NCBI RefSeq assembly: GCF_001540865.1
Contig: NC_033627.1
Location: forward strand, 6,329,184 to 6,393,183
Length of the DNA: 64,000 nucleotides
Direction: 5' to 3'
From: Ananas comosus
Taxonomy: Eukaryota > Streptophyta > Magnoliopsida > Poales > Bromeliaceae
Under the pieces are notes generated by a model. That model made no database searches. It saw only the letters and a program-made list of their open reading frames with translations, and was not told where the DNA came from. Positions 44,984 through 57,336 of the stretch are shown one piece after another. Made by a program: the position numbers and the translations under genes. Position 1 is the stretch's first letter; each line of letters starts with the position of its first letter.

Positions 44984-45710
44984 CTCCAAAAGAAAGAATT
45001 TTAATACTGATATACTGAAGAGATATAGGTTGGATCTTAAAAAAAAAAAATCAACTCACCTGAGAGGACTCTTAAACTGTTTGCGTTCAATTACTAGCTA
45101 ATCTAAAACCCTACTTGAGCCTCTTGCAGATTTTTACTGGTCATCTAGACTCCATATATCGATTTCAAAGAAAACAGAAACGGATTAAGAAAAATACTAC
45201 ATGCACCATGGCACATAAAGATTACAATGATAAAGGTCTATTTCATACAAACGCACAAATACGAAGTTCTGCCACTGAACATAGATAAGAGGACAAAATC
45301 AGCTGATTAGGCTGATTTATTCAGGCAAAATTTAAAGATTTAGCGAAGGCATTAATTTTCACCGAGATAGTTCATCTGTTTCGTCACAGTATAGTTGTCA
45401 AAACTAGCCACGAATCAACACAAACCAACTGGTGCAACTATTTGACCAGGAAGAAAGCTAATGATTGTTATTGCCCGTCCAACTTGGAAAGATAATTTTC
45501 TCATATGAATCTAAACAGTGAGGGAGCTGTAGAGTCCTTCATGTTACTATTGAGACAACAAAGTTACATATATCTACTCAAAAAAGACTTCCTCTAATGG
45601 CAAAATTTGGTTTCTACAAGATCGATGTCCTCGATATTCTATAGGCATTAAGGCACCAATATAGGAACATACGAAGCTACCAGTTAAAAGGAAATATTGA
45701 CAATGTATAC

Positions 45711-46193
45711 CTGAAGTACATCTTTTACATCCTCCTTTGTCAATTTATGCTGTTTAAGAAGTAATTCTATTCTTGCTCTCATCTGCGGGTGCCTGCAAAT
45801 CATGGTAGGCTTAAGTCAGGACTGATCAGTAATTCCTTGAAATAAAAGTTTGAATTCGACTTACTCAGAAGACCAGAGGTGGCCCAAAATAACAGCAATT
45901 AACTGTAAATCACAAAGGGAGACACCTCAGTAAAACATTTGAAAGATATCAGACCCTACGGATGGAGATGGACACAACTGTCACATATGTTTACTTACTT
46001 GGAGAGTATAGAGCCCAGCTTCGAGTTTTTGGTTATAACGCTCCTCATCATCCATCTAGCGAAAATTAAAAGGGCAAGAATTTTTAGCACTTACCAAGGT
46101 TGAGAATAATTTATAACGGTCATAAAACTTACAGACATAATTGGATTATAACCTCTAAATCGTCAAGCTCGAGCTGATCAAGCCTTTCAGTCT
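45711..46193 (-). pseudogene. CTNNBL1: Beta-catenin-like protein 1 (CTNNBL1) fragment, 3' exons
   Basis: CTNNBL1 is an armadillo-type nuclear protein associated with the spliceosome-linked Prp19/CDC5L complex. Exons on the minus strand are: 46193-46154 (right half of a split exon, ERLDQLELDDLE), 46055-45999 (MDDEERYNQKLEAGLYTLQ), 45902-45865 (LIAVILGHLWSSE) and 45792-45711 (HPQMRARIELLLKQH then KLTKEDVKDVLQ). Phases agree and the splice sites are GT/AG. The order and sequence match the C-terminal region of plant CTNNBL1. The final exon (the family's EYHDNIGD region) was not found in the next kilobase. The first exon is cut at 46193 by an LTR element and resumes at 58030. Confidence 0.88.
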
Positions 46194-46593
46194 GTCACGC
46201 CCCGGGACCGGCGAGGGCCCTCCCGGTAGCGTGCCCAAATCTGCCATATGTCTACACATATAAGGCGTCTACAAGAAAAGCGGAAGTAAAGCAGGAGATA
46301 GAACAAATAAAAAAAGTGAAATAACTAGCAACTAATGATATCAGAGCAAGTAAAGTTCTATCATCTATCCAAGGTAAAGAAATGAAGCTAGTCAATAAAA
46401 GGAACCATAAGTAGTACAATATCTGTCTCTAGTACAAAAATGGTGGTCTCTATACATATACGGGTACAACTCTCAACCTGTCACAAAAAGAAATATAAAT
46501 CGAGAGGTAGACCACCTAGCAACTCGTCCTCGAAGGAAGCTAGCTCGAAGCAACTCTCTTCCCGCGATCCCTGGCCTTACCCTGCGTGGAAGG
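46194..46593 (-). mobile_element. LTR, left 400 bp, up to gap N
   Basis: Nearly identical to 52927-53325, with only a few differences (for example CAAATCTGCC versus CAGACCCGCC). It ends at the N at 46594. Confidence 0.85.
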
Positions 46594-46680
46594 NTTTGTT
46601 TGCATCGAGATTTTTCGAGTTTGCCGGATTTACACCTATTCACCCCCCTCTAGGTGTTACTTACCTTTTAGATCCTCGGG
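46594..46680. other. Single N and 86 bp of unrelated copia-like sequence
   Basis: After the N, TTCACCCCCCTCTAGG and its neighbours match the Sirevirus LTR-type block (complement of CCTAGAGGGGGGTGAA), not the surrounding gypsy element. It is probably a chimeric contig end. Confidence 0.55.
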
Positions 46681-47444
46681 AGCCTTGCCCGGGTGGTAAA
46701 GAATAGTCAAGTCATAATCCTTGAGTAGCTCCAACCATCTGCGCTGCCTCAAGTTCAACTCCTTCTGAGTGAATAGATATTTTAAGCTCTTGTGATCCGT
46801 ATATACTTCGCATCGCTCGCCATAGAGGTAATGGCGCCATAGCTTCAATGCAAAGACTACGGCCGCCAACTCCAAGTCGTGAGTGGGGTAATTCCTTTCA
46901 TAATCCTTCAATTGGCGAGATGCGTACGCGATCATTTTCCCGTCATGCATCAAAACACAGCCCAATCCATTAAAGGAAGCATCACTATAAATCACATACC
47001 CTGCTCCAGCAGTCGGCAAGGTAAGGATCGGGGCAGTCGTCAATCGCTGCTTCAACTCTTGGAAGCTCCTTTCACACGCATCATTCCAAATAAACTTGGT
47101 GCCCTTATGCGTGAGTCTCGTGAGGGGAGTAGATAATTTTGCAAATCCTTCGACGAACCGCCGGTAATAGCCGGCCAAACCAATGAAGCTCCGTATCTCG
47201 GTCACGCTCGTCGGCCTCGGCCAATCCCTGATAGCTTCAATTTTCCTCGGGTTCACGGCTATGCCTGATCCTGAAATCACATGCCCCAAAAACGCCACCT
47301 CTCTAAGCCAAAATTCACACTTTTTCAACTTTGCGTAGAGCTTCTTTTCCCGAAGCACTTGAAGTACAAGTCTCAAGTGTTCCTCGTGATCCGCGTCACT
47401 CCGGGAATACACTAAGATGTCGTCGATAAACACCACAACGAATC
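46681..47444 (-). pseudogene. Del-like pol piece: second half of RT and RNase H
   Basis: Open on the minus strand from [14 protein letters not shown] (47444) through [26 protein letters not shown] and [11 protein letters not shown] to [15 protein letters not shown]. There are no stops. It begins exactly at the GATTC duplicate where the other half of RT (47943-49362, opposite strand) ends. Its last 75 bp (46681-46755) recur at 57262-57336. Confidence 0.9.
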
Positions 47445-47942
47445 TGTAACACACTGGATCTTTGCAAATTGCGAGGTTCGAGTGTTTGGATGTATTTCGA
47501 GCTTTTCTACACTTGGTGGAGGGTTGTAGAATGTTTTCCGACCTAAAAAGTTCGAAAATCAAAATTCTGGATAAGTCCTGAGAGTTTTTACTCTCGGGGA
47601 CCGGTCCCTGGAAGGAGAGACCGGTCCCCCAGTAAGCAGTGTTGAGGCAGCCTGAGGCAACCGGTCCCTGGCAGGCGAGACCGGTCCCCGAGCGCGTCTT
47701 CGCAGTGAGAGACCGGTCCTGCGCGGGGAGAGACCGGTTCCCGAACGCTGGTTTTTCGGGTTCGCAGCGAGAGACCGGTCCCTGCTGGGGAGAGACCGGT
47801 CCTTCTGGGCGAAAACTGCCCAGTTCGGGCTGATGTAATATTAGATTTTTGGGGGGCCTCACAGGATTTTGTTACAAGAGAAGGCTTATATGGCCACTTC
47901 TCCTTCTCCCCTTCCTTACTTCACCATTTCTCTTGCTTCGCT
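47445..47942 (+). mobile_element. First 0.5 kb of a nested Del-like LTR (split by an inversion)
   Basis: It starts TGTAACACACTGG right after GAATC and carries eight intact ACCGGT sites (47600, 47620, 47660, 47680, 47712, 47733, 47774, 47795). It stops at TTGCTTCGCT, where intact LTRs continue TCTAGAGAGAG. The remainder is at 49363-51547. Confidence 0.88.
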
Positions 47943-49362
47943 GAGGCACCCTAGGAGCCGGAGCCAGTCGCGGGGACGTGGCTCATCTACTCAGCGAGGA
48001 GGACCCGATCGTCGCCAGGCCCCCCGCTGCGTGATCTGTGGCGGTCCTCATTACCCGCGGCAGTGTTCGCGCAACCGGAGCAGGTACTTCTTGTGTGGCC
48101 AGGAGGGCCACTTCCAGTCGGACTGCCCGAGGAGTCCATTGCCCGCGCCATCTTCGGCATCTGCACCAGCATCGCCAGGTCCCAGCCAGGGGACATCTTC
48201 TGCGCATCACCAGGCAGGACGGCCGCCAGTTCTGCGACAGACGGAGGGGTCACGACAGGCCCCGAGCGGGCGCATGTACGCGGCCCAGACTAAGGAGGCG
48301 GCAGCAGCCGAGAATGTGGTCGCAGGTATCATTTTACTTTATGGTACTCGAGCTAGAGCTTTGTTTGATACCGGTGCATCGCATTCATTCATTGATCGGC
48401 TGTTTGCCGAGCTGCATGGCATCCCACTTGTACCTTTGATACATCCAGGCCGAGTTGTTGTACCCGATCATTCTTTGGACATTCGGGAGTTTTGCCCCAG
48501 TTGCCCTATTCGGGTTGGAGATTGGATCATGCCCGTAGACTTGTTAGCGTTGCATAAACTCGGGGAGTTTGATGTTGTGTTGGGCATGGATTGGTTGACT
48601 AAGTATTTCGCCACTATCGATTGTAAGGATCGAACGGTGACTTTTAGAGAGCCAGGGCAGGCGGAGGTTGTGTACCGAGGATGCCAGAGTTCGCTGTTTG
48701 CGATGACGATTAGCTCTTCTCGAGCTCGGCAGTTGATTAGTAGAGGCTGCATAGCTTATTTGGCTACTGTTGTGTTGCGGGATGTGGATGACGCCCCAAG
48801 GATTGAGGATATCCCCGTAGTGCGGGAGTTTGGAGATGTGTTTCCAGCGGAGCTTCTAGGCATGCCACCTGATAGGGAGATTGAGTTTGTGGTAGATCTC
48901 GTCCCCGGGACTACCCCGATCTCAAAAGCGCCCTATAGGATGGCACCAGCAGAGTTGAAGGAGCTGAAGGCACAGCTGCAGGATCTTCTGGATAAGGGTT
49001 TTGTGCGACCGAGTGTGTCACCTTGGGGAGCACCGGTCTTATTTGTCAAGAAGAAGGATGGGTCACTTCGCTTATGTGTGGATTATCGTGAACTTAACAA
49101 AGTCACGATCAAGAACAAGTATCCATTGCCGAGGATCGATGATCTATTTGATCAACTTCAGGGATCTTGTGTATATTCCAAGATTGACTTGCAGTCGGGG
49201 TATCACCAGTTGAGGATCAGACCCGAGGATGTATCGAAGACGGCTTTTAGAACACGGTATGGACATTATGAGTTCACCGTTATGCCGTTTGGGCTTACTA
49301 ATGCCCCGGCAGCTTTTATGGATCTGATGAACCGTGTTTTCAAGCCTTATTTAGACAGATTC
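47943..49362 (+). pseudogene. Inverted piece of gag (zinc knuckle), protease and first half of RT
   Basis: The plus-strand frame reads [13 protein letters not shown], the knuckle [11 protein letters not shown], and [10 protein letters not shown] with no stop between gag and protease. Then come [11 protein letters not shown] (DTG intact), [14 protein letters not shown] sequence, and RT up to FKPYLDRF at 49362. No stops are present, in contrast to the 13820 element. It is the natural neighbour of 46681-47444 (RT second half) and 51548-52587 (gag first half), but it lies in opposite orientation to both. Confidence 0.9.
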
Positions 49363-51547
49363 TGTCACGCCCCGGGACCGGCGGAGGCCCTCCCGGTAGC
49401 GTGCCCAGACCCGCCATATGCCTACACATATAAGACGTCTACAAGAAAAGCGGAAGTAAAAGCAAGAGATGGAACAAATAAAAGAAGTGAAATAACTAGC
49501 AACTAATGATATCAGAGCGAGTAAAGTTCTAACATCTACACCAATAGTAATAGAACGTAACTAATACATAAAAGTAAACATAAGTTATACAGAATTAGCC
49601 TCTAATACAAAAATGGTGGTCACTAGTACACGGGTAAAACTCTCAACCTCTCCAAAATGAAATACAACGAGAGGTAGACCACCTAACAAATCGTCCTCGA
49701 AGGAAGCTAGCTCGAAGCAACTCCCTTCCCACGGTCCCTGGCCTCACCCTGCATGGAAGGCTCTGAAAAACATCGAGAAAAATATGGCGTGAGAACTATA
49801 ATTTATAGTTCCCAGTGGGCAATTACTGACCTCAGCTCCTGCTCCACCAGGCCCCAAAAACAAGGGTAAGTAATGCTAATAGCAATAAGCGATAAAAAGG
49901 AGCATGTAAATAAACTGCTGAAAGAGAGAGCCTAAGTAAAATGCTATACTACTATATCCCTCATAAGCCCAATGTCAAAAAGTTGTGCATCTATTCTATC
50001 ATAAGGGAAAAGTAACCAATGGCAATAGTTTACTGTCACAACCCTTTATTCATACATGATGTATAAGCTCTATAATGGCAGCCAAGTATACTGTGATGAA
50101 ATAGGTAACTGTCAAGTATATTACATGTCTCAACCCTATGCTATATGCATGTAAATGTAATCCAACTACTAAACCTATCTAGTAGTGATTGTTCATTCTC
50201 AAACCGTGTCGATTTCCATTTCCAATTAGGAACCTACCCAAGGTAGTCCAGCTTGTGCCGCCTAAGTGCCTGTGGTAGCCCGACATTCCTACACATGGAA
50301 TGTGTCTGTCCCACTCGACCCCGTAGGCTTCTCGATACCGCACGAGCGAACAAAAGTCGCGTAGGCTAACTCCGGAGTGCCGGCTTGTAGGGAGCGACCC
50401 TCACAAGCATGTGCGAATGAGCACAAATGGCAAGCAAGCAAAGTCCAAGTCTCAAGTATCCAATCCTCATGTCTCTAACATGGTATAGTCACTAGCATCC
50501 CGAAGATCTAGTTTAAGGCATAATGTGAATTTTCAGCTTTTGCTACGCCTAGTGCCCCTTGATGACACTTAGGCAATTTGATGTCCAACATGTATCCCAA
50601 GTCCCTCAATGGCCCTATCCACTAGGTTCACACATGTCCCGAGCTCAATGCCGCTTGATGACATTAGCTCGCTAGTTCACATACATTCTAGCTCAATACT
50701 TCTATATGGCAATTTTGTCATCTTTCATGTCACAAGTAAACTTAAGTTTAAATGCATGAATTCGAACTCATTTACACTATAGAAACATGAAACCAAATCT
50801 CGTATAGAATGCTAAATGCAACCAACTCTCTCTCAAGCAACTCTCTACTACATAGAGGTCCAAAATTTCATTACATATGACATGAGCATTTTAAGCATTC
50901 TAAAATTCACAATAAATACATGTAACAAGAATATGCATGCTTTTTCATTTAACGATACTTAATCAAGCACAAATGAGAATTTCTCATAGTGTGGCTAGGT
51001 CAAACCCACCGAACCGTCGCGTAGGGTCTCGATTCGCCGAACAAAGTTGTCCCCGAGTCTCAAAATACCCTAAAAGATCAGCGAAGAGATACGAGGGCAT
51101 TACGACCATCTTATAATATCAAACATTAACCTAGAAGCAAAAAGGGCCAAAACTAACCTCAAGAGTAGAAATCTCTTCCAAAGCTCCAAAAGAGAGCTTG
51201 AACCCTTCAAATCCAAGCCCTAGGAAGGTTCTAAACCAACCAATCAAGCCTCAAAAGCCCTAGGTTCAAAAAGCCCAAAATAAACCCTAAGTCCCAAAAC
51301 TAAGGTTTCATCTCCCAAAAAAATCACCAAAACAAGAATTTAAAGGAGGAAACATGTCACTAACCCTTTGGAAGCTTCAATCCAAGCTCAAAATGCCCAA
51401 GGTTGAAATTTGGTCCACCACCAAGCTCCAAAAGTAAGCTCCAATCCACCAAAAGGGAGAAGAAAGGGTGGAGGTGAAGCTCCAAGTCCTCTACAAGCTC
51501 TTCTTCTCCTTCCTCTCCCACTCTCTCCCCCTCTCTCTCTCTCTAGA
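49363..51547 (-). mobile_element. Remaining 2.2 kb of the nested Del-like LTR
   Basis: It starts TGTCACGCCCCGGGACC after GATTC (49358-49362) and runs to CTCTCTAGAAGC at 51547, the complement of the LTR's CTTCTAGAGAG. Together with 47445-47942 it makes about 2.68 kb, the length of the LTR at 52927. No gene is seen. Confidence 0.87.
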
Positions 51548-52587
51548 AGCGTCTGACTCGCACCCTCAGCCGCGGGCCTCTTTCCCTTGCCCTTGTCTAG
51601 GGCCTCGCGTCGCTCCTGGAGGTCTGCCGCTCCTGCCTCCACTATCAAAGCTCGATCCACAACCTTCCGGTAGGTCTGGAGGTTGGAAGACTGCACCAAC
51701 CGGAAGATAGAAGGCCGCAAACCGCGCTTAAAGATGCGTGCCTTGTCCTCGTCATCCCGCACCACAAAAGGCACACAATGGAGTAATCGAGAAAACTCCC
51801 TCTCGTACTCGGCCACGGACCGCTCATCCTGGCGCAAGCTGCGCAAGTCCTGCTCCATCTTCCTCTTGACGCTGGTCGGGAAGTAGTGCGCCAGAAGAAG
51901 CTCCTTGAATCGCGTCCATGTGATCGCTGTCAAGTCGGTGATGGGATTGTCCTGGATATCCAACCACCAACGGTAGGCCTCGCCGTCCAGAAAGTGAGTG
52001 GCGAGCCAAACCTTGTCTCTCTCCTCAACGAAGGTATCTCGAAATAGCTTCTCCATATGCATCAACCACTTCTCAACAATCCAGTGGTCGACGTTTTCGC
52101 CATCAAACATCCTCGGGCTGCACCTCCTGAACTCCCTGAGGCGCTCCATGAGCCGATCCCGCTCGGCTCCCTCGGCCATCACGGGAAATGCCGCCCCGGT
52201 CGCCGGTCTCTGAACAGGTAGTGCAGCAACCACCTCCTCCTGAGGTGCGGTCGCCGGTGCCGCACGGGAAGAACTGGGCGCGGGGGACTGCGCCCTCGGT
52301 GCGACGTCCACCACGGGTGCTGGCGGTGTCAGACCCTGGGTCTCCCTCGAAGCTGCCGCCTGCTGAAGTAGGAGGTCCTCCAGATGCTTCATCCGCGCCT
52401 CCTGCCGCTGAGCCACCTCAGCCTGTCGCTGCGCCACTGCCGTCTACTGCGCCAACAGATCAGTGAGAACCGCAAGCTGGGCCCTCAAGTCACGGACCTC
52501 ACTGGATCCGGAAGTAGCGGAGGTCTCGACCTCCTCGGGGTGTGCCGCATCATCCGCCCCGGCAGACTGGGAGCGTGTAATCGGCAT
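51548..52587 (-). pseudogene. N-terminal half of Del-like gag
   Basis: It starts at 52587 with MPITRSQSAGADDA. One TAG (LLAQ*TAVAQ, about 52446) interrupts it. The gag core FDGENVDHWIVEKWLMHMEKLFRDTF follows. It ends at AAEGASQT at 51550, where it meets LTR sequence. The missing C-terminal half is at 47943. Confidence 0.88.
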
Positions 52588-52905
52588 CGTCACTACAAAA
52601 CATAAAAGCGCAAGTTAGTAACCCACGCTGTCGCATCCCCGCTCAAATAGATAAAACCCCAAATCATGCGAAAGTAAGGAAGTGTCCTTCACTACTAACT
52701 CCCGATGTTACGTTGTCGGCCGCCAACGTAACCCTCCCCGAAGTTAAAAGCCATACACTCCGATCAAACTCTAACTTTTTAGAGTTGTCATAAACCCAAT
52801 CGAAATACTTTCGCTCACAAGTCAATTAGACCCTGTCTCTCACGAGCCTAATTCCTATAGTCCAACCGACCTAAGGTTCGCTAGGTCCACTAAGACTCAA
52901 CCCTA

Positions 52906-52920
52906 GGCTCTGATACCAAA
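52906..52920 (-). other. PBS next to the LTR at 52927
   Basis: The minus strand reads TTTGGTATCAGAGC, a perfect initiator Met type, seven bases from the LTR. Confidence 0.87.
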
Positions 52921-52926
52921 TTAATC

Positions 52927-55610
52927 TGTCACGCCCCGGGACCGGCGAGGGCCCTCCCGGTAGCGTGCCCAGACCCGCCATATGTCTACACATATAAGGC
53001 GTCTACAAGAAAAGCGAAAGTAAAGCAGGAGATAGAACAAATAAAAGAAGTGAAATAACTAGCAACTAATGATATCAGAGCAAGTAAAGTTCTATCATCT
53101 ACCCAAGGTAAAGAAATGAAGCTAGTCAATAAAAGGAACCATAAGTAGTACAATATCTGTCTCTAGTACAAAAATGGTGGTCTCTATACATATACGGGTA
53201 CAACTCTCAACCTCTCACAAAAAGAAATATAAATCGAGAGGTAGACCACCTAGCAACTCGTCCTCGAAGGAAGCTAGCTCGAAGCAACTCCCTTCCTGCG
53301 ATCCCTGGCCTCACCCTGCGTGGAGGGCTCTGAAAAACATCGAGAAAAAGAGGGCGTGAGAACTATAATTTATAGTTCCCAGTGGGCAATTACTGACCTC
53401 AGCTCTATGCACCACTAGGCCCCAAAAGTAAAGGGTAAGTAACGACATATAGTAATATGCAATAAATAGCGAATACGAAAACTGCTGAAAGAAAGCATGA
53501 ATGAAATGCTATACTACTATGTCTCCAATAAGCATGATGTCATGGTGATGTACATCTACGCTATCATAAGGTAATATATCCAATGCATACTAATATGCCT
53601 CAATATAATGAACAAGTAAACCTCACAGTACTATATGCCAAAATATATGGAGTACGCTCTATCAAGATAACCTAGTATATTATGATGCAATGCGTGAAAC
53701 CGGCAAGTGTACTATATACCCCATTGCTATGTCATGAGCATGCCACCTAATCCAACTACTAAGCCTATCTAATAGCGATTATTCATTCTCAACACCGTAT
53801 CGATTTTCATTTCCAATCAAGGACCTACCAAAGGTAGTCCAGCTTGTGCCGCCTAAGTGCCTGTGGTAGCCCAACATCCCTACTCTTGGGATGTGTCTGT
53901 CCCACTCGACCCCGTAGGCTTCTCAATACCGCACGAGCGAACATAAGTCGCGTAGGCTAACTCCGGAGTGCCGGCTTGTAGGGAGCGACCCTCACAAGCA
54001 TGTGCGAATGAGCACAAATGGCAAGCAAGCATAGTCCAAGTCTCAAATATCCGATCCTCATGTCTCTAACATGATATGGTCACTAGCATCCCGAAGATCT
54101 AGTTTAAGTCACAATGTGAAGTTTCAATATTTGCTACGCCTAGTGCCCCTTGATGACACTTAGGCAATTTGATGTTCAACATGTATTCCAAATCCCTTAA
54201 TGGCCCTATCTGCTAGGTTCTTACATGTCCCGAGCTCAATACCGCTTGATGACATTAGCTCTCTAGTTCACATACCTTCTAAATGGCAATCTTGTCATCT
54301 TTCATGTCACAAGTAAACTCAACTTTAAATGCATGAATCCGAACTCATTTATACTATAGAAGCATGAAACCAAGTCTCATAAAGAATGCTAAATGCAACC
54401 AAAGATCTCCCAAGCAACTCTCTACTACATAGAGGTCCAAAATTTTACTATATATATAACATATGCATTTAAGCATTCTAAAAATCATAATAAATACATT
54501 TAGTATGAACATGCATGCTTTTTCAATTTACGGAACATATATAACCATATATGAGAATTTCTCATATGTAGGCTAGGTCAAACCCACCGAACCGTCGCGT
54601 AGGGTCTCGATTCGCCGAACAAAGTTGTCCCCGAGTCTCAAAATACCCTAAAGGTATTGAGCGACAAGATACACGGGCATTACGATCAACTATAAGATCA
54701 AACTTTAACAAATTTAACAAAAGGGCTAAAACTCACCCAATGAGTGAAAAATCTCTCTCAAGCTCCAAAAGAGAGCTAAATCCCTTCCAATCCAAGCCCA
54801 AGAAAGGTTCTAAACCAACTAATTTAGGTCCAAAAGCCCTAGATCAAAAATGCCCAAATATAAGCCCTAAGTATCAAATCTAGGGTTTCATCTCAAAGAA
54901 ACCTCCAAAATTCAAATCTAGAGGAAAAGATCTAGTCACTTACCTCTAGGAAGCTTCAAACCAAGCTCAAAGTCCTCAAACTTCAAGGATCAACCCTCAA
55001 CCAAGCATAAACCCAAGCTCCAACGGTGAAGGAGCCTTCAAAGTTGCAAAAGAGAGCAAAAGAGAGGGTTTAATCTCTTAAAAACCCAACCGAAATCAAA
55101 GAAATCCAAGGGGGAGAGTGTGGAGGCTCCCTTACCTCTCCTCTTGCTGCAGGTGAGCTCAGGGGAAGCCTCATGGGCGTGGGTGATGATATAAGAAGCC
55201 CCCAATTGCGAAAAACCCCCTGCAGTTCAAACTGCTCAAAATCAGCCTCCTTGTACCGGTACACGGGTTCTTGTACCGGTACAAGGCCGACGAAATTGCA
55301 AACCCGAGGCTCGGGTCGCGGGGTCTGCGGCTCTGTACCGGTACAAGCCCGATGGCTGTACCGGTACAACCATCAACCTTGTACCGGTACAAGACCAACC
55401 TTGTTCCGGTACAAGCTCTGCTGCAGGCTAACTCGAGAGCTGTCCAATGAATCCAATTTTTGGATTTTGGTACCAAGCTTAAAACCACAATTCTCGGGAT
55501 GCTAGCCATAGGTCGGAACACTGTCTACGACCTTCCAGAAAGTCTGAAAAAGCTCGACACACAGATCAAACACTCAAACCTCGCAATTTGCAAAGGTCCA
55601 GTGTGTTACA
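52927..55610 (-). mobile_element. Full Del-like LTR (2684 bp) shared by gag on one side and integrase on the other
   Basis: It starts TGTCACGCCCCGGGACC and ends GTGTGTTACA. On its left are the PBS and gag, so it acts as a 5' LTR. On its right are the PPT (CCTTTTTAGGAGGGG in sense) and the end of pol, so it also acts as a 3' LTR. Its island (below) is of the same type as in the solo LTR at 29984. Confidence 0.9.
55249..55417. repeat. CTTGTACCGGTACAAG palindrome island (reverse orientation)
   Basis: Six copies lie at about 55251, 55271, 55334, 55357, 55379 and 55401. The last has GTTCCGGTAC, matching the GTACCGGAAC variant that is first in the solo LTR at 30178. The two LTRs therefore share the island by descent. 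Confidence 0.9.
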
Positions 55611-55665
55611 TTCACCCCTCCTAAAAAGGAGTTTCGTCCGCGAAACTCAAAACAAACAAGGTACC

Positions 55666-57336
55666 TCAAGCCTCCATATGAAAAAGATGGGGATAGCGCT
55701 CCCGCAGTGCGCTCTCTAACTCCCAAGTGGCCTCGCGCTCGTCGTGGTTGCTCCAAAGCACCTTCACGAAGGGAATTTCCCGGTTTCGCAATCTCTTCAC
55801 CTCGCGAGCCAAAATTCTCAAAGGTTGCTCCTCAAAGCTCAAATCCTCCCGCAGCTCCATAGGTGTAGCATCCAATACATGAGCCGGGTCGTGGATGTAC
55901 TTCCGAAGGACCGATGCATGGAATACATTGTGTACACCCGATAGGTTCGGCGGTAGGGCAAGCCTATACGCTACCGGGCCTACACGCTCCAAAACCTCAT
56001 ACGGTCCAATATATCGGGGGCTCAACTTGCCCCGGATTCCAAATCGTCTAATTCCTCGAGTCGGCGAGACTTTCAAGAAGACATGATCTCCAACCTGAAA
56101 CTCCAAGTCTTGTCGCCGCCTGTCAGCATAACTCCTCTGCCTACTCTGGGCTGTCAACAATCGCTCCCGAGCAATGCGAACCTTGTCTTCTGCTTCCTGG
56201 AGCACATCTGGGCCTAAAGCCAATCTCTCGCTAACTTCACTCCAATGAAGCGGCGACCTATACTTCCGTCCATAGAGTGCCTCGAACGGTGCCATCTTGA
56301 TGCTTGCCTGATAACTGTTGTTATAAGCAAACTCTGCCATCGATAGATGCTGCGACCATCCTCCCTGGAAGTCAATCACGCAAGCTCGAAGCATGTCCTC
56401 GAGAGTCTGTATCGTACGCTCCGACTGTCCATCACTCTGCGGGTGGAATGCTGTACTAAAATCTAATCGAGTGCCTAAGGCGTCCTGCAGACTCCTCCAA
56501 AAGTGAGAGACAAAGCGGGTGTCTCGATCCGAAACAATGGATGTAGGCACTCCGTGAAGTCGCACAATCTCATCAAGGTACACTTGTGCGAGCTTCTCTC
56601 CGGTCCAAGTAGTATGAATAGGCACGAAGTGCGCCGACTTCGTCAACCTATCCACGATCACCCAAATAGCGTCATGCCCCGCCTGTGAGCGTGGCAATCC
56701 TGTCACAAAGTCCATGGTGATCTTCTCCCACTTCCACACTGGAATAGGCAAACTCTGAAGCTTCCCCGCGGGAACTCGGTGCTCTGCCTTCACTTGTTGG
56801 CAAGTTAAGTATCTAGCAACAAACTCGCCAACATCCTTTTTCATCCCAGGCCACCAATAGAGCAACTTTAAGTCCTTATACATTTTGGTGCCACCCGGAT
56901 GTATAGCATAGGGCGCCCGGTGCGCTTCTTGAAGAATATCCTCTTTAATTCTCGAATCCGCGGGTACACAGATCCGCCCACGAAAACGCATCAATCCATT
57001 ACCGTCTAAAGTGAAGTCACCGGTGCAACCATCAACCATCTTAGTTCGAACCTTTTGCAACTCCGAGTCGGAAGCTTGCTTTTCTTTAATCCTTTCCAAA
57101 AGTATAGGTTGCACCACCAAAGTCATCAGTCTTAAAGGTGTATCAGGAGCCACCACCTCCAACTCCAACCGCTTCATCTGCTCGATCAACGGCGGTTGAG
57201 TAACCACAAGCATCGCTAAGTTCTCAGTCGATTTCCGACTTAGTGCATCTGCCACCACGTTAGCCTTGCCCGGGTGGTAAAGAATAGTCAAGTCATAATC
57301 CTTGAGTAGCTCCAACCATCTGCGCTGCCTCAAGTT
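55666..57336 (-). pseudogene. Del-like pol piece: RNase H end, integrase, chromodomain-like tail
   Basis: Open from [16 protein letters not shown] at the N gap through the integrase zinc finger (APYAIHPGGTKMYKDL, YLTCQQVKAEH with Y for the usual C before LTC), [26 protein letters not shown] and [12 protein letters not shown]. It ends with EIPFVKVLWSNHDEREATW and HLFHMEA. There are no stops. The first 75 bp of coding overlap the end of the piece at 46681-46755. Confidence 0.92.

Noticed and set aside
46440..46706. Open frame crossing the N at 46594
   Set aside because: It crosses an assembly gap and a junction between unrelated elements.
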